This document shows, in pieces, positions 17,547-27,278 of a stretch of DNA of 46,813 bases (position 1 is the first letter of the stretch; each line of letters begins with the position of its first letter). A program made the translations under genes and the position numbers. This stretch comes from a virus. The stretch lies in the IMG/VR virus record IMGVR_UViG_3300042564_002349, positions 1 through 46,813 of that record; one strand, 5' to 3'. The notes beneath the pieces are model-generated. The model was not told the DNA's origin. It saw only the letters and a list, made by a program, of their open reading frames with translations, and ran no database searches.

Positions 17547-20500
17547 TATTCTGCTGATGGGAATGCTCCTTTCGGACCAAATCTTTCAATAAACTTATCC
17601 AAGCCGGTTTTGCCTGGTCTTAAACCGAAATAAAATAAAAATGGTGTTGATAAAATCTGTTTTGAACTACTATAATAATCTTGTGTTTTTCTAATTATAA
17701 AATCCATAGAAGCATCCCAAGTAACTTGATTCCAAGTTCCAGCGGTACCATATCTAGTGTATAGTGTTCCTGCTGTTGGTTCTATTTGAGTACCACTAGT
17801 ATAATATAGATAAGTAAATCCTGGATACTCACCATCATATGATGCGTGACCATCAGATGACGATACCACATCAAATTCAACTGTTGTTGTTACATCAATA
17901 CCACCAATAGTTAAACCAGAGAATGTATATGTCATTGGTAATAACAGATATTTGTCAGAAGAATCATCCGCCGCCGATGTTAAATTATAGCCATAAGTCA
18001 TTCCTTGTAAAGGTTGTACTTGAACATTTCCATAATCCCATCGTTGATTATCTAACGTTGTTTCATTATGTGGTCCAAATCCGGTTCCGCCTTTTTCCCA
18101 TAAATAAAATGGTACTGGTTGAGCCGATTCTGTCAATCTACCCTGCACAAGTGTTAAACCATCATTTGCAATATGTGTTGGTTCATTTAAACAAGCTCTT
18201 TGTCTTTCGCCATCTTCAGCAAATTCAAAAGTTACTGGTAATGGTCCATACACATTTGTTCCGTTTTTAAACACACTAGGGTATACATCTGGATCTAATA
18301 CTTGATATGAATACCCAAGATATTTTGGGCTTTGTAAATCAAATGGTTCAATACCAACTTCATTATTAATGGATATTAATTGCATAATATCACCATCCAA
18401 CACCTTATTAATACCGTTTACTTTAAATCCTTCATTATCAAAAAAATTATTAATATCATGTTCATTGTTACTAACATCCATTCTATAGTTAATTGCCAAC
18501 CCTAACAGTTCACCAAAATTTTTATATGATGTTGGACCAATCTGTCTACTAACAGAACAGTTTGGGTCTAAATTTGGGTCAGTGCAAATTTCTTTAATGA
18601 ATTCATCTCTAGGACCTAAATCAACAAATGTTGTTGGGCGATTAATTCTTTTTTTGGTAAAAAATAAACTAGCGCCTGCCCCCCAAGCAGTTGTACTAGG
18701 ATTATACGGGCATGATCTGTAATAAAATATATTTTGATCTGGCGCCCATTTTATAATATCTTTACAATAATCAGCATCTGTTGATGTTTTATTCTTAGCT
18801 TTAAATGCAAAGAAATATAACGAACCAGATAACCAGTTATCAACAAATGAATAATTTACGATACCACCACAAAAAAGTTTACCAACACGTTTTCTTCTTC
18901 GATATTCTCTCAGTATCTCCCAAACCCTTTTTGTTGATTGGGATCCAGGGACAATGGTGAAAACACCATTTTCAAATTCAGACATACCACTACGGGTAAA
19001 TTTTTCATAGGAATCACCACCAAAAGATGTAACTAATGGAACACCTGAACTAGGATAAAAAATAATATCGTCTGTACCTGAAAGTGTTGAAGTATAAGCA
19101 TCTGTTGTTGCACCATATCCGGTATTGGTAATGTTTGTTGCAACAACTGATGTTGTACCAGCATTATAACTTGCTGGTGATATTACACCCGATTGACTGT
19201 AATTAGTGTAACCGGTTGTTGGATAATACCAGCTAACAATACTTTCATCATATGGTGTATCATATAATTCACAACCAGATTCTAATTGAACTAATGTTGA
19301 TGTGTCTGTACCTTCTTTTTCTGTTGCGCTTCTAATTGTTAATGTGTATGATATTGGTTCACCTAATGATGCTTCTATATCTTCAAATGTTATATTGCTA
19401 TAACTAATAGTATTACCGCTAATATCTAAAACAGGTGTTCCCGAAAATTGATTGGTTAAATTTTGGTTTCCATAAGTCACACTAGATAATAGATAATTTG
19501 ACTGATTATTTATAAAATAAAGAATACCTGTACCGCCAGAAATTAATGCGGCGCCTAAGGCATCTAAATCTTCGCCAGAACAATTACCTGTTGACGATGG
19601 TGCAAATGTTAATGATGTCACATTTAACGTTCTACTATTTTCTAAATAATCTCCAGTTATTGTTACACTACCAACTGAACAATAATCACTACTAGTTCCA
19701 GTACCGCTTACAACAGAGCCATAAGTGTCATCACCGTTACATTCCTCACATTCTGGATAGTTTATTAGATATAAACGTCTTTGACCATTTTCTTGTGCTC
19801 TAAATGCTGCCTTTTTAATACTTTTGGCTAATTGTCTAATAGGTCTAAAATCTGCACCATCCCCAATTGTAAATAATAAACGCACTAAAGAATTTGTAAA
19901 CGTCAATGTTAATAGATTTATTAAATGTTCTAAAAATAATAGAACCTCAGCAATTAATAATGTGAAAGTTACATTTTTAGTACCAAAGTTAACTGGGAAT
20001 GTATTTGCTGAACTTGTACAATCTTCTTCTTCACTTGGAACAATTTCTTTAATTGCTAAGAAATTATCAGTTGAGAATGGTACGTTTCTAAAATATGAAC
20101 TTTGAAAAGATGAAACAGTATAAACTTTATTATATGAAAATCTATAGAAATAATCTTGTGGGTAATTAAACCCGTCGACATTGTTTAATATGTCGCCCAT
20201 AGCAGATGCGGGGTAATCCGAATATTCGGTTGACCACGCATACGATTTCATTTGGTCGTTACTATACTCTTTAATGTTTGGTAAAAGATAACTTGCGGTT
20301 GTTCTAACCCTACCCAATGTTTCGTTCTTAACAGACATTCGCATTCTATAAATGGCTGACGTTGGAATACCTTTGTTTGGGTCATTTGTAAACTCGTTTT
20401 CACCAAATTCATTTGTATAGACATAGTCCATATTCATTTCAATTGGCATTACGAATGAACCACTTTCGTCAATATCTTCTTTTGTTTCAATAAGTTCTAA

Positions 20501-21421
20501 TATTGGTCGATTACTTGAATCTCTCTGTGTTGTAAATCTAATTGATTCGATAGTGGAATTAACTGTTACCAAATCACACTTTCTACCCATTTGTCTTCTT
20601 GGTTGGCAATTCTTATTAATTGCATTACTATCCTTGTCAGTAAATAAACCACCAATAACAAATGCTTTTGGTTGTATTTTAACCCCTTGACTAGACAAAT
20701 CAAAGTCGCTTCTAGTAATTCCTAAAGTGCATAGTTCGACATTTCCCCAGAAAGGGTGAACTTCAACGGTTCTATCAAAAGAAACGACTTGTGGTAGTGA
20801 ATCTAAATCTACGCTTGGTTTAAACTGATATGTTGACTTAAATTGGTCAACCCCATAACCATTCCTTAAAAAATCATCTGGGCGTAATGAGAAGCAACCA
20901 ATGTCAGATAAATCAACATCCACGTGTATTGTTTGTTCACCTAGGGGTACCCCCCAAATCATAAAATCACCTGAAGTATTTGTTTTAACAGTATATTTGT
21001 AATATTTCTCATATACCTCTAGAACTTCTTCTCTTGTTAAAATATCTGTCTGGTCTGGAAATGTTCCTGTTGGTTCATGACCGCCGTGTTGTTTTCTTGC
21101 TGGAAGTAGATTATAGCGATATCCGTTCTCATTTTTATCTTGTGCTGATTTAAATGGGTATAAAGCTGATACCACTGGGTCATCTTCGTCTTCTTGTGCT
21201 AATGGAACAAATATGGATACTCTAGCATTAGGAACGCCAAATCCGTTGTTTACTGATATTCTACCACAAACAACGCCATAGTCGGCGCACAATGATGCGT
21301 AAGTGTCTTGTTGAGTAAATTTTAATGAAAGTATCTCTAATAAATCGAATTTCTGTTGTAATTCAACAGTAACCAATTTATCCTTCCCAACATTTGTTAA
21401 AATTCTATGTTTTTGAACCAT
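17546..21421 (-). CDS. giant baseplate-region protein with regulatory-like Ig domain and hydrophobic segment
   Basis: A 1291-residue protein. Residues about 50-175 show a transthyretin/carboxypeptidase-regulatory-like pattern: a GRISVNNGFGVPNARVSIFV strand pair, then TNTSGDFMIWGVPLGEQTI, with an inserted loop between. Residues about 482-520 form a strikingly hydrophobic stretch (FTLLIAEVLLFLEHLINLLT continuing into NSLVRLLFTIG), followed by a basic helix (RQLAKSIKKAAFRAQ) and a CEEC motif. The middle and C-terminal parts are Ser/Thr/Gly-rich beta structure. It follows the gp6-like gene by 57 bases and ends in a one-base overlap with 15801-17546. The position suggests a baseplate arm or tail-tip protein. 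The hydrophobic segment could be buried or membrane-active. Function not identified. Confidence 0.8.
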   Translation of the reverse strand: MVQKHRILTNVGKDKLVTVELQQKFDLLEILSLKFTQQDTYASLCADYGVVCGRISVNNGFGVPNARVSIFVPLAQEDEDDPVVSALYPFKSAQDKNENGYRYNLLPARKQHGGHEPTGTFPDQTDILTREEVLEVYEKYYKYTVKTNTSGDFMIWGVPLGEQTIHVDVDLSDIGCFSLRPDDFLRNGYGVDQFKSTYQFKPSVDLDSLPQVVSFDRTVEVHPFWGNVELCTLGITRSDFDLSSQGVKIQPKAFVIGGLFTDKDSNAINKNCQPRRQMGRKCDLVTVNSTIESIRFTTQRDSSNRPILELIETKEDIDESGSFVMPIEMNMDYVYTNEFGENEFTNDPNKGIPTSAIYRMRMSVKNETLGRVRTTASYLLPNIKEYSNDQMKSYAWSTEYSDYPASAMGDILNNVDGFNYPQDYFYRFSYNKVYTVSSFQSSYFRNVPFSTDNFLAIKEIVPSEEEDCTSSANTFPVNFGTKNVTFTLLIAEVLLFLEHLINLLTLTFTNSLVRLLFTIGDGADFRPIRQLAKSIKKAAFRAQENGQRRLYLINYPECEECNGDDTYGSVVSGTGTSSDYCSVGSVTITGDYLENSRTLNVTSLTFAPSSTGNCSGEDLDALGAALISGGTGILYFINNQSNYLLSSVTYGNQNLTNQFSGTPVLDISGNTISYSNITFEDIEASLGEPISYTLTIRSATEKEGTDTSTLVQLESGCELYDTPYDESIVSWYYPTTGYTNYSQSGVISPASYNAGTTSVVATNITNTGYGATTDAYTSTLSGTDDIIFYPSSGVPLVTSFGGDSYEKFTRSGMSEFENGVFTIVPGSQSTKRVWEILREYRRRKRVGKLFCGGIVNYSFVDNWLSGSLYFFAFKAKNKTSTDADYCKDIIKWAPDQNIFYYRSCPYNPSTTAWGAGASLFFTKKRINRPTTFVDLGPRDEFIKEICTDPNLDPNCSVSRQIGPTSYKNFGELLGLAINYRMDVSNNEHDINNFFDNEGFKVNGINKVLDGDIMQLISINNEVGIEPFDLQSPKYLGYSYQVLDPDVYPSVFKNGTNVYGPLPVTFEFAEDGERQRACLNEPTHIANDGLTLVQGRLTESAQPVPFYLWEKGGTGFGPHNETTLDNQRWDYGNVQVQPLQGMTYGYNLTSAADDSSDKYLLLPMTYTFSGLTIGGIDVTTTVEFDVVSSSDGHASYDGEYPGFTYLYYTSGTQIEPTAGTLYTRYGTAGTWNQVTWDASMDFIIRKTQDYYSSSKQILSTPFLFYFGLRPGKTGLDKFIERFGPKGAFPSAE

Positions 21422-21426
21422 ACTAA

Positions 21427-21434
21427 TATAAATA
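21427..21434 (-). promoter_or_regulatory. TATTTATA box upstream of 17546-21421
   Basis: An exact TATTTATA on the coding strand, five bases before the ATG at 21421, inside the 57-base spacer after the gp6-like gene. Candidate promoter or initiation signal. Confidence 0.35.
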
Positions 21435-21478
21435 GAAACCTACTGATTTTCTAATGTAGAATATAAGTAAAAAAACTA

Positions 21479-23308
21479 TTAGTATGTAGTGGAACCTAAG
21501 GTTTTAACTCTTATTTTAATATCTTTATTTGGAAATCTGATTTGAAATATCTGATTTGCTTTCATATATATGGTTGAATCAGATTGTACAATTTCTTTTG
21601 TTATAGGATTTGACTCTTGAGCAACCTGTGCTGTTGAATATTCTCCACCAATTTTATTAAAAACTCTAATACTGACCACGTTGACAATACCAGAAATATC
21701 ATTGATTTCTTTTTGCAAATCACCCACAAATAATGGGTCTCCCATCTTACGTTTGTCGATTGAGAAATAAGCTGTTATTTTAGTAATCGCTTCTCTTAAT
21801 AAATCTGCTTGGTTTTGGTTTTTATCAACCACCAAATCGATTTCTAAACCCATATCAATAACCTCACCACTAACAATATCCAAATAGTCGTTAATCATTC
21901 TATATTCCGACAAGTAATTTAAAATATTGTTTTTTAGGGTGTTAGAAACTGTATCACTTAAGTTACCATTCTCATCATATGATAATAACTTAATTCTCAC
22001 TCTGTTGTTTTCTTCCATTACATTAACTTTGGCCGGAGCCCCGAATGTTGATGGCATATTTTCAATCAATGATTTATAGTCATTAAGCGTAACTGCTCTG
22101 TTTTGTGCTGCGAAATTATATGCAACCATATTTCTTAATTCCTCAACAGTTGGTTGATCCGCCCCACCCACAGCCGGTGTTACGTTTGTAACTTGTAATG
22201 ATTGAGATACTTGGTTATTTATAGAACTTAAAGGACCCGTCATCACAAAATCAACATTTTCTACCGTTGTTAAAACACCAACCCCTAGATTACTTTCCTT
22301 ACCACCACCAATCCTATATTTTACAAATAAGGTTGTGTTTGCTTTAGGAATTGTACCCATTGACATATTATTTAGATATGTTCCTAGGTTAACCTTTAAA
22401 TTACTTGTAATATAGTTGTCCAAATTATCTAATGGATCAACATTACCTGAACCAAATGTTAATGAGAAATAACCTTCTGGTGTATATTCTGTAATAAATT
22501 TATTTGAAACCTTAACATTTGTACCTGCAACAAAATTCTTTTTGTCAGAAGTGCTTGTAGGGTCTTTAATGAATACTTTATCTTGTATTAGTGTTTTAAC
22601 CTCATACCATTTATTTGTTGAACTAATAAATTCAGAAGCATTTGGATTAGCACCGAAAGACGTTCCTTCTTTATGTATAATTGAAGTAACTCCTAGAACA
22701 TTTTTTTCAGGTAAATAGAGTTTTAAGAATGGTTTTTGGTCTCTTTGCGTGATTGCTCTTCTAAAAATTTTAGTAACACCATTAACAACAGCTTCTCTTT
22801 TTGTAATCGTATATGAAATCAATTTATTATTGGCATCAGAATTTGGTATTTTTAATCTGTTTGGTTCTCCTCTGTCATTAAATGGGTTAGAAAAATCAAT
22901 ATCAGAAATTGTTTCAAATATTTGACCACCCCCAGACACTTGAGCGCCAGCTCTTAAGATACCTTCGTATCTTTCATCATCCTTATCACCTCTAACTGGT
23001 ACATTAATACTAAAATCACATAATGAAACGGCCGGTCTTTGACCTGGAACCCTAATTCCGTATGTTTTTGCTATATGAAATAATGATTGTTTTTGTTGAG
23101 CAAAGTCCAGCATAGTTTCTTGCCAAACCCTATCTATATGGTAATGTAAGTTATCCGCAACAGCGGCATTTAAATCCAATGACACCGAAAATATTGATGC
23201 GTCATTTGTATTTTTAATTAATTCGGGATAGTAATCTTTTGTTAAATTAACTAACTCTTCTCTAATTCCCGCGAAATCTCTATTCGTGTACGATATTTTT
23301 TTACTCAT
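21479..23308 (-). CDS. 6: baseplate wedge protein, T4 gp6-like / baseplate J family
   Basis: A 609-residue protein. The N-terminus (YTNRDFAGIREELVNLTKDY, then PELIKNTNDAS) and the following helical region (AAVADNLHYHIDRVWQETML) are the pattern seen at the start of gp6-like wedge proteins. A later segment (VEELRNMVAYNFAAQNRAVT, then DYKSLIENMP) matches the middle of the baseplate J/gp6 family. In T4, gp6 forms the inner iris of the baseplate wedge together with gp25 and gp53. The gene follows the gp25-like gene by one base, the same gp25-gp6 partnership seen in contractile-tail systems. Length is close to T4 gp6 (about 660). Confidence 0.85.
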   Translation of the reverse strand: MSKKISYTNRDFAGIREELVNLTKDYYPELIKNTNDASIFSVSLDLNAAVADNLHYHIDRVWQETMLDFAQQKQSLFHIAKTYGIRVPGQRPAVSLCDFSINVPVRGDKDDERYEGILRAGAQVSGGGQIFETISDIDFSNPFNDRGEPNRLKIPNSDANNKLISYTITKREAVVNGVTKIFRRAITQRDQKPFLKLYLPEKNVLGVTSIIHKEGTSFGANPNASEFISSTNKWYEVKTLIQDKVFIKDPTSTSDKKNFVAGTNVKVSNKFITEYTPEGYFSLTFGSGNVDPLDNLDNYITSNLKVNLGTYLNNMSMGTIPKANTTLFVKYRIGGGKESNLGVGVLTTVENVDFVMTGPLSSINNQVSQSLQVTNVTPAVGGADQPTVEELRNMVAYNFAAQNRAVTLNDYKSLIENMPSTFGAPAKVNVMEENNRVRIKLLSYDENGNLSDTVSNTLKNNILNYLSEYRMINDYLDIVSGEVIDMGLEIDLVVDKNQNQADLLREAITKITAYFSIDKRKMGDPLFVGDLQKEINDISGIVNVVSIRVFNKIGGEYSTAQVAQESNPITKEIVQSDSTIYMKANQIFQIRFPNKDIKIRVKTLGSTTY

Positions 23309-23309
23309 C

Positions 23310-23762
23310 TTATATGTTAATAATTATAAAATCACTTGAACCAAATGCCCCATTATTTACTGTATAATCAATTCTTACTTTTGCTGTATAAGGTTTGTTT
23401 GATGAATCAGATGTTCTAAATAATCGACTATCTTCATCTTCACTAACACTAACCTGTTCATCTGGATCATTTTCAGCGTTAACAACCTTTATTGAATTTA
23501 TATCTAAATTTGGAATGTATTTTTTTACCGATTCTCTTATTTCGTCTTCAATATGGTTAAAGGTGATAACATCATTTTGGTCAAAAATATATTCATAAAT
23601 TCTAGTACCAAAATCAGGTAAAAAATATCTAGTACCCCTCTTTGTTAATATAAGGTGTATTAGATTCGCTCTAATCTCTTGCTCGGGGGTTTTTGTCATT
23701 CTAACAAAGTCACCGACCATACTATCCCTAAATGGGAAATCTATACCATAGGATGTTGCCAT
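23310..23762 (-). CDS. 25: baseplate wedge protein, T4 gp25-like
   Basis: A 150-residue protein if started at the ATG at 23762. It shows the gp25 pattern: YGIDFPFRDS near the start, then TPEQEIRANLIHLILTKRGT, FLPDFGTRIYEYIFD, and a final strand pair (KVRIDYTVNNGAF). gp25-like proteins are the conserved wedge core of contractile tails. The frame stays open upstream to an ATG at 23858, but that extension would translate straight through the nrdA terminator hairpin and give an untypical basic/hydrophobic leader, so the internal start is preferred. The chosen ATG also has the recurring TATTTAT box four bases upstream. It is the first gene of the baseplate unit and is followed one base later by the gp6-like gene. 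Confidence 0.85.
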   Translation of the reverse strand: MATSYGIDFPFRDSMVGDFVRMTKTPEQEIRANLIHLILTKRGTRYFLPDFGTRIYEYIFDQNDVITFNHIEDEIRESVKKYIPNLDINSIKVVNAENDPDEQVSVSEDEDSRLFRTSDSSNKPYTAKVRIDYTVNNGAFGSSDFIIINI

Positions 23763-23766
23763 ACCA

Positions 23767-23773
23767 ATAAATA
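23767..23773 (-). promoter_or_regulatory. TATTTAT box upstream of the gp25-like gene
   Basis: The coding strand reads TATATTTATTGGT before the ATG at 23762. It lies after the nrdA terminator, where the baseplate unit needs a promoter of its own. A second ATTTATT sits right behind the terminator. Candidate only. Confidence 0.35.
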
Positions 23774-23799
23774 TAAAGAATACCGAAATGGTAATAAAT

Positions 23800-23835
23800 A
23801 AAAAATCGCGACACTTTATTAAAAAATGTCGCGAT
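23800..23835 (-). terminator. intrinsic terminator after nrdA
   Basis: A perfect 9-base stem, ATCGCGACA (23805-23813) against TGTCGCGAT (23827-23835), with a 13-base loop. On the minus-strand transcript it is followed at once by six U residues. It lies 31 bases past the nrdA stop and separates the replication/nucleotide unit from the baseplate unit. Confidence 0.9.
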
Positions 23836-23866
23836 AATTGTGACTTTTTAGGTGCCACCCATTATA

Positions 23867-26278
23867 TTATGAACCACAACCAACACATTCAAATGGTGAA
23901 TCGTCTGGTTTTGCTGTCAAGGTTGCATCGTTTTGTTCAAAATGTATTGAATTCGTCGTTTGTGCTTGCACTGGTTCTGGTTTTGGTGTTGTGGCTGAAA
24001 TATCCACCCCTAAACTTTTTATAGCATCTACCGCTGAACGAGTTCTTAAATAATACATTCCGGTTTTTAAACCCATTTTCCAACCATAAATGTGTGCCGC
24101 CAATAATTTTGGTTTTGTCACATTGTCCATAAATAAATTCATAGATTGTGATTGGTCAATATAAACAGCGCGATTTGCTGCCATTTGGATAATTCTTTTT
24201 TGTGACATTTCCCAAACGGTTTTATATATCTCTTTTAATTCTGTAGGAATTTCTGGGATATTTTGAACAGAACCATTTTCCATAATTAATTTATTTTTGA
24301 TGGTATCGTTCCACATACCAATCTTTAATAAATCTTTTACTAAATGTTTGTTAATTACAACAAATTCTCCACTTAAAGTTCTTCTCAAGTAAAGATTTGT
24401 TGTGAATGGTTCAAACGCTTCATTGTTACCCAAAATTTGTGCTGTAGATGCCGTTGGCATAGGTGCAACTAATAACGAGTTTCTAACACCAAATTTGATG
24501 ATTTCTTTTCTTAGTGATTTCCAGTCCCATCTACCTGAAGTGTCCTTATCAGTTTTACCCCACATTTGATATTGTAAAATACCTTGAGATAAAGGTGATC
24601 CTTCAAATGTTTCATAAGCACCTTCTTTTTGTGCTATCTCCATTGAAGATGTTAGTGCAGCAAAATAAATTGTTTCAAAAATTTCCACTTGGATTTTATC
24701 CGCCAATTCACTTTCAAATGCAATACCTAACAAACAGAAAATATCTGCTAAACCTTGAATACCTAAACCTACTGGTCTGTGTCTAAAGTTAGAGCGTTTA
24801 GTTTCTTCTGTCGGGTAATAATTTAAATCAATCACATTGTTTAAGTTCCTAACAATTTGCTTAGTAGTTTCATATAATAATTCATGATTGAACTCACCAT
24901 TAATAATATATTTTGGTAAAGCGATTGACGCTAAATTACAAACCGCTTGTTCATCGGCAGATGAATATTCGATAATTTCAGTACATAAGTTAGATGACTT
25001 GATTGTACCTAAATTCTTTTGGTTTGATTTATAATTTGCAGGGTCTTTGTACAACATGTAAGGTGTACCTGTTTCCATTTGCGCTTCTAAAATCTTATCC
25101 ATCAATTTTCTTGCCTTTACAACTTTACGCGCTCTACCTTCTTGTTCGTATTGTTCATATAATTTTGTAAAGTTCTTTTCTTCTGGTGTATCATATGTAT
25201 CAGATAAACCTGGAGCTTCGTCTGGTGTGAATAGTGACCAATCACCATCTTCCTCAACTCGCTTCATGAATAAATCTGGAGTCCACATTGCTAAAAATAA
25301 ATCTCTAGCACGCATCTCTTCTTTACCAGTATTTTTTCTTAATTCAATAAATTCAAAAACGTCTGAATGCCAAGGTTCTAAATAAATTGCAAATGAACCT
25401 TTACGTTTACCACCTTGATTAATCCAACGAGCAATTTCATTGTATGTCTTCATCATAGGGATTAAGCCATCAGATTCACCGCCTGTACCCTTTATATACG
25501 CACCCTTTGCTCTAACATTGTGAACGTGTAATCCAATACCACCGGCCCATTTAGATATGTGTGCAACGTCTTTAATTGTTGAAAACAACCCCTCGATACT
25601 GTCATCTTTATTCGCTAATAAGAAACATGATGACATTTGTGCCTTTGGTGTTCCGGCATTAAACAATGTTGGTGTTGCGTGTGTATATAAATGAGTAGAC
25701 AAATCATCATAGATCCTTAAGCCCATTTCTAAATCACCATTACAAATACCCATAGCAACTCGCATATAAAGATACTGTGGTCTTTCAACTATTTTTTCGC
25801 CAATCTTTAATAGGTATGATCTTTCTAAAGTTTTAATCCCAAAAAAATCAAAATCTAAATCCCTTTCGATATCAATCGCTGAGTCAATTACTTCTTTGTT
25901 TTCCAAAACAAAATCATATAGATTTTTTGAAATCAATGATGATTCTTTTCCAGTTTTAGGTTCATTGAAAGAATATAATTGTTTAATACATTGTGAAAAT
26001 TTATTTGGTGTTGATTTATGTAAATTTGAAACAGCAATTCTACCAGCTAATTTTGCGTAATCTGGATGAGTTGTTGTCATTGATGCGGCGGTTTCAGCCG
26101 CTAGTTTATCTAACTCTAATGTACTAATTCCATCATATATCCCTTGCGTTACTTTAAGAGTGATGTATGTTGGGTCAATATATTCCAAATTTAAGTCATG
26201 ACAAAGGGCACTAATTCTTTTAGTAATTTTGTCATATCTCATTTCTTCTAATTCACCGTTTCTTTTTTTTACCTTCAT
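23867..26278 (-). CDS. nrdA: ribonucleoside-diphosphate reductase, large subunit (class Ia)
   Basis: An 803-residue R1 subunit, which reduces ribonucleoside diphosphates to deoxy forms for phage DNA synthesis. Residues 1-90 form an ATP-cone (KKRNGELEEMRYDKITKRIS), so dATP feedback control is expected. Active-site residues are in place: Cys218 (MSSCFLLA) and Cys447 (AVCNLAS) as the redox pair, and Asn430/Cys432/Glu434 (SSNLCTEI) as the radical site. The C-terminal radical-transfer tyrosines (GMYYLRTR) and a CxxC pair (Cys798, Cys801) for thioredoxin/glutaredoxin reduction are also present. Length and motif wording match the eukaryote-like branch of class I R1. No intein is seen. It lies 11 bases after nrdB and ends a unit closed by a strong terminator. 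Confidence 0.97.
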   Translation of the reverse strand: MKVKKRNGELEEMRYDKITKRISALCHDLNLEYIDPTYITLKVTQGIYDGISTLELDKLAAETAASMTTTHPDYAKLAGRIAVSNLHKSTPNKFSQCIKQLYSFNEPKTGKESSLISKNLYDFVLENKEVIDSAIDIERDLDFDFFGIKTLERSYLLKIGEKIVERPQYLYMRVAMGICNGDLEMGLRIYDDLSTHLYTHATPTLFNAGTPKAQMSSCFLLANKDDSIEGLFSTIKDVAHISKWAGGIGLHVHNVRAKGAYIKGTGGESDGLIPMMKTYNEIARWINQGGKRKGSFAIYLEPWHSDVFEFIELRKNTGKEEMRARDLFLAMWTPDLFMKRVEEDGDWSLFTPDEAPGLSDTYDTPEEKNFTKLYEQYEQEGRARKVVKARKLMDKILEAQMETGTPYMLYKDPANYKSNQKNLGTIKSSNLCTEIIEYSSADEQAVCNLASIALPKYIINGEFNHELLYETTKQIVRNLNNVIDLNYYPTEETKRSNFRHRPVGLGIQGLADIFCLLGIAFESELADKIQVEIFETIYFAALTSSMEIAQKEGAYETFEGSPLSQGILQYQMWGKTDKDTSGRWDWKSLRKEIIKFGVRNSLLVAPMPTASTAQILGNNEAFEPFTTNLYLRRTLSGEFVVINKHLVKDLLKIGMWNDTIKNKLIMENGSVQNIPEIPTELKEIYKTVWEMSQKRIIQMAANRAVYIDQSQSMNLFMDNVTKPKLLAAHIYGWKMGLKTGMYYLRTRSAVDAIKSLGVDISATTPKPEPVQAQTTNSIHFEQNDATLTAKPDDSPFECVGCGS

Positions 26279-26289
26279 TTTTTATTATT

Positions 26290-27264
26290 TTAAAAATCCA
26301 TGTCAGAAAATGCGCTGTCAAGTTCTTCTTCAGCTTTATTATGTACTCCTGCTTTTTGGTACTCAGCAACTCTTTTTTCAAAGAAATTGGTTTTACCTTG
26401 AATAGCGATATTCTCCATGAAGTCAAATGGATTCGCTACGTTGTATACTTTAGAACAACCTAAAGCAACTAATAACCTGTCTGTGACAAATTCAAGATAC
26501 TGAGACATTAAATCTGAGTTCATACCGATTAATCTAACAGGTAACGCCTCTAATATAAATTCCTTCTCAATTTCTAATGCGCTAACAATGATTTCTTTAA
26601 GTTTCTTTTCAGGTATTTTTTTCTCAATATGACTGTTGTATAAATGACAAGCAAAATCACAATGCATACCTTCGTCTCTAGAAATTAATTCATTGGAGAA
26701 TGTTAATCCAGGCATTAGACCTCTCTTTTTTAACCAAAAGATAGAACAAAATGAACCCGAAAAAAAGATACCTTCAACAGCCGCAAACGCAACTAATCTT
26801 TCAACAAAAGATTCAGAATTAATCCATTTAATAGCCCAATCAGCTTTCTTTTTAATTGCTGGGATTGTATCTACTGCACGGAAAAGATGCATTTGTTCTT
26901 CTCTATCTTTAATGTATGTGTCAATCAATAATGAATATGTTTCACTATGGATATTTTCCATCATTATTTGAAATCCGTAGAAAAATTTTGCTTCAGTATA
27001 TTGAACCTCATTTACGAAGTTCATTGCTAAATTCTCATTAACAATACCATCCGATGCCGCAAAAAATGCCAACACATTCTTAATAAAATGTTGTTCATCA
27101 TTATTAAGTTTATGCTCCCAGTCAGTAATATCTTGACCTAAATCAATCTCTTCTGCTGTCCAAATACACGCTTCTTGTTGTTTGTACAATTTCCAAATAT
27201 CCTCATGTTCTATTGGGAACAAAACAAATCGGTTTGGGTTTTCAACCAAAATTTTCTCTACCAT
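26290..27264 (-). CDS. nrdB: ribonucleoside-diphosphate reductase, small subunit (class Ia)
   Basis: A 324-residue R2 subunit that generates the tyrosyl radical used by NrdA. Diiron ligands can be read as Asp72 (AASDGI), Glu103 and His106 (MENIHSE), Glu164 (AAVEGIFF), Glu198 and His201 (RDEGMH). The radical tyrosine is Tyr110, at the classical four-residue spacing from His106. The C-terminus (SAFSDMDF) has the acidic/aromatic tail that docks R2 on R1. The motifs match the eukaryote-like branch, as for NrdA, so the pair probably moved together. The order nrdB then nrdA in transcription, with 11 bases between, indicates one mRNA. Confidence 0.96.
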   Translation of the reverse strand: MVEKILVENPNRFVLFPIEHEDIWKLYKQQEACIWTAEEIDLGQDITDWEHKLNNDEQHFIKNVLAFFAASDGIVNENLAMNFVNEVQYTEAKFFYGFQIMMENIHSETYSLLIDTYIKDREEQMHLFRAVDTIPAIKKKADWAIKWINSESFVERLVAFAAVEGIFFSGSFCSIFWLKKRGLMPGLTFSNELISRDEGMHCDFACHLYNSHIEKKIPEKKLKEIIVSALEIEKEFILEALPVRLIGMNSDLMSQYLEFVTDRLLVALGCSKVYNVANPFDFMENIAIQGKTNFFEKRVAEYQKAGVHNKAEEELDSAFSDMDF

Positions 27265-27278
27265 AATTTATTGTTTTT

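Noticed and set aside
17923-18270. Plus-strand frame of 115 codons
   Set aside because: It is fully antisense to the 1291-residue structural gene, has no family resemblance and no spacing to any plus-strand gene.
23763-23858. N-terminal extension of the gp25-like gene that looks like a membrane anchor
   Set aside because: The stretch contains the perfect terminator hairpin of nrdA, and gp25 homologues start near the internal Met.
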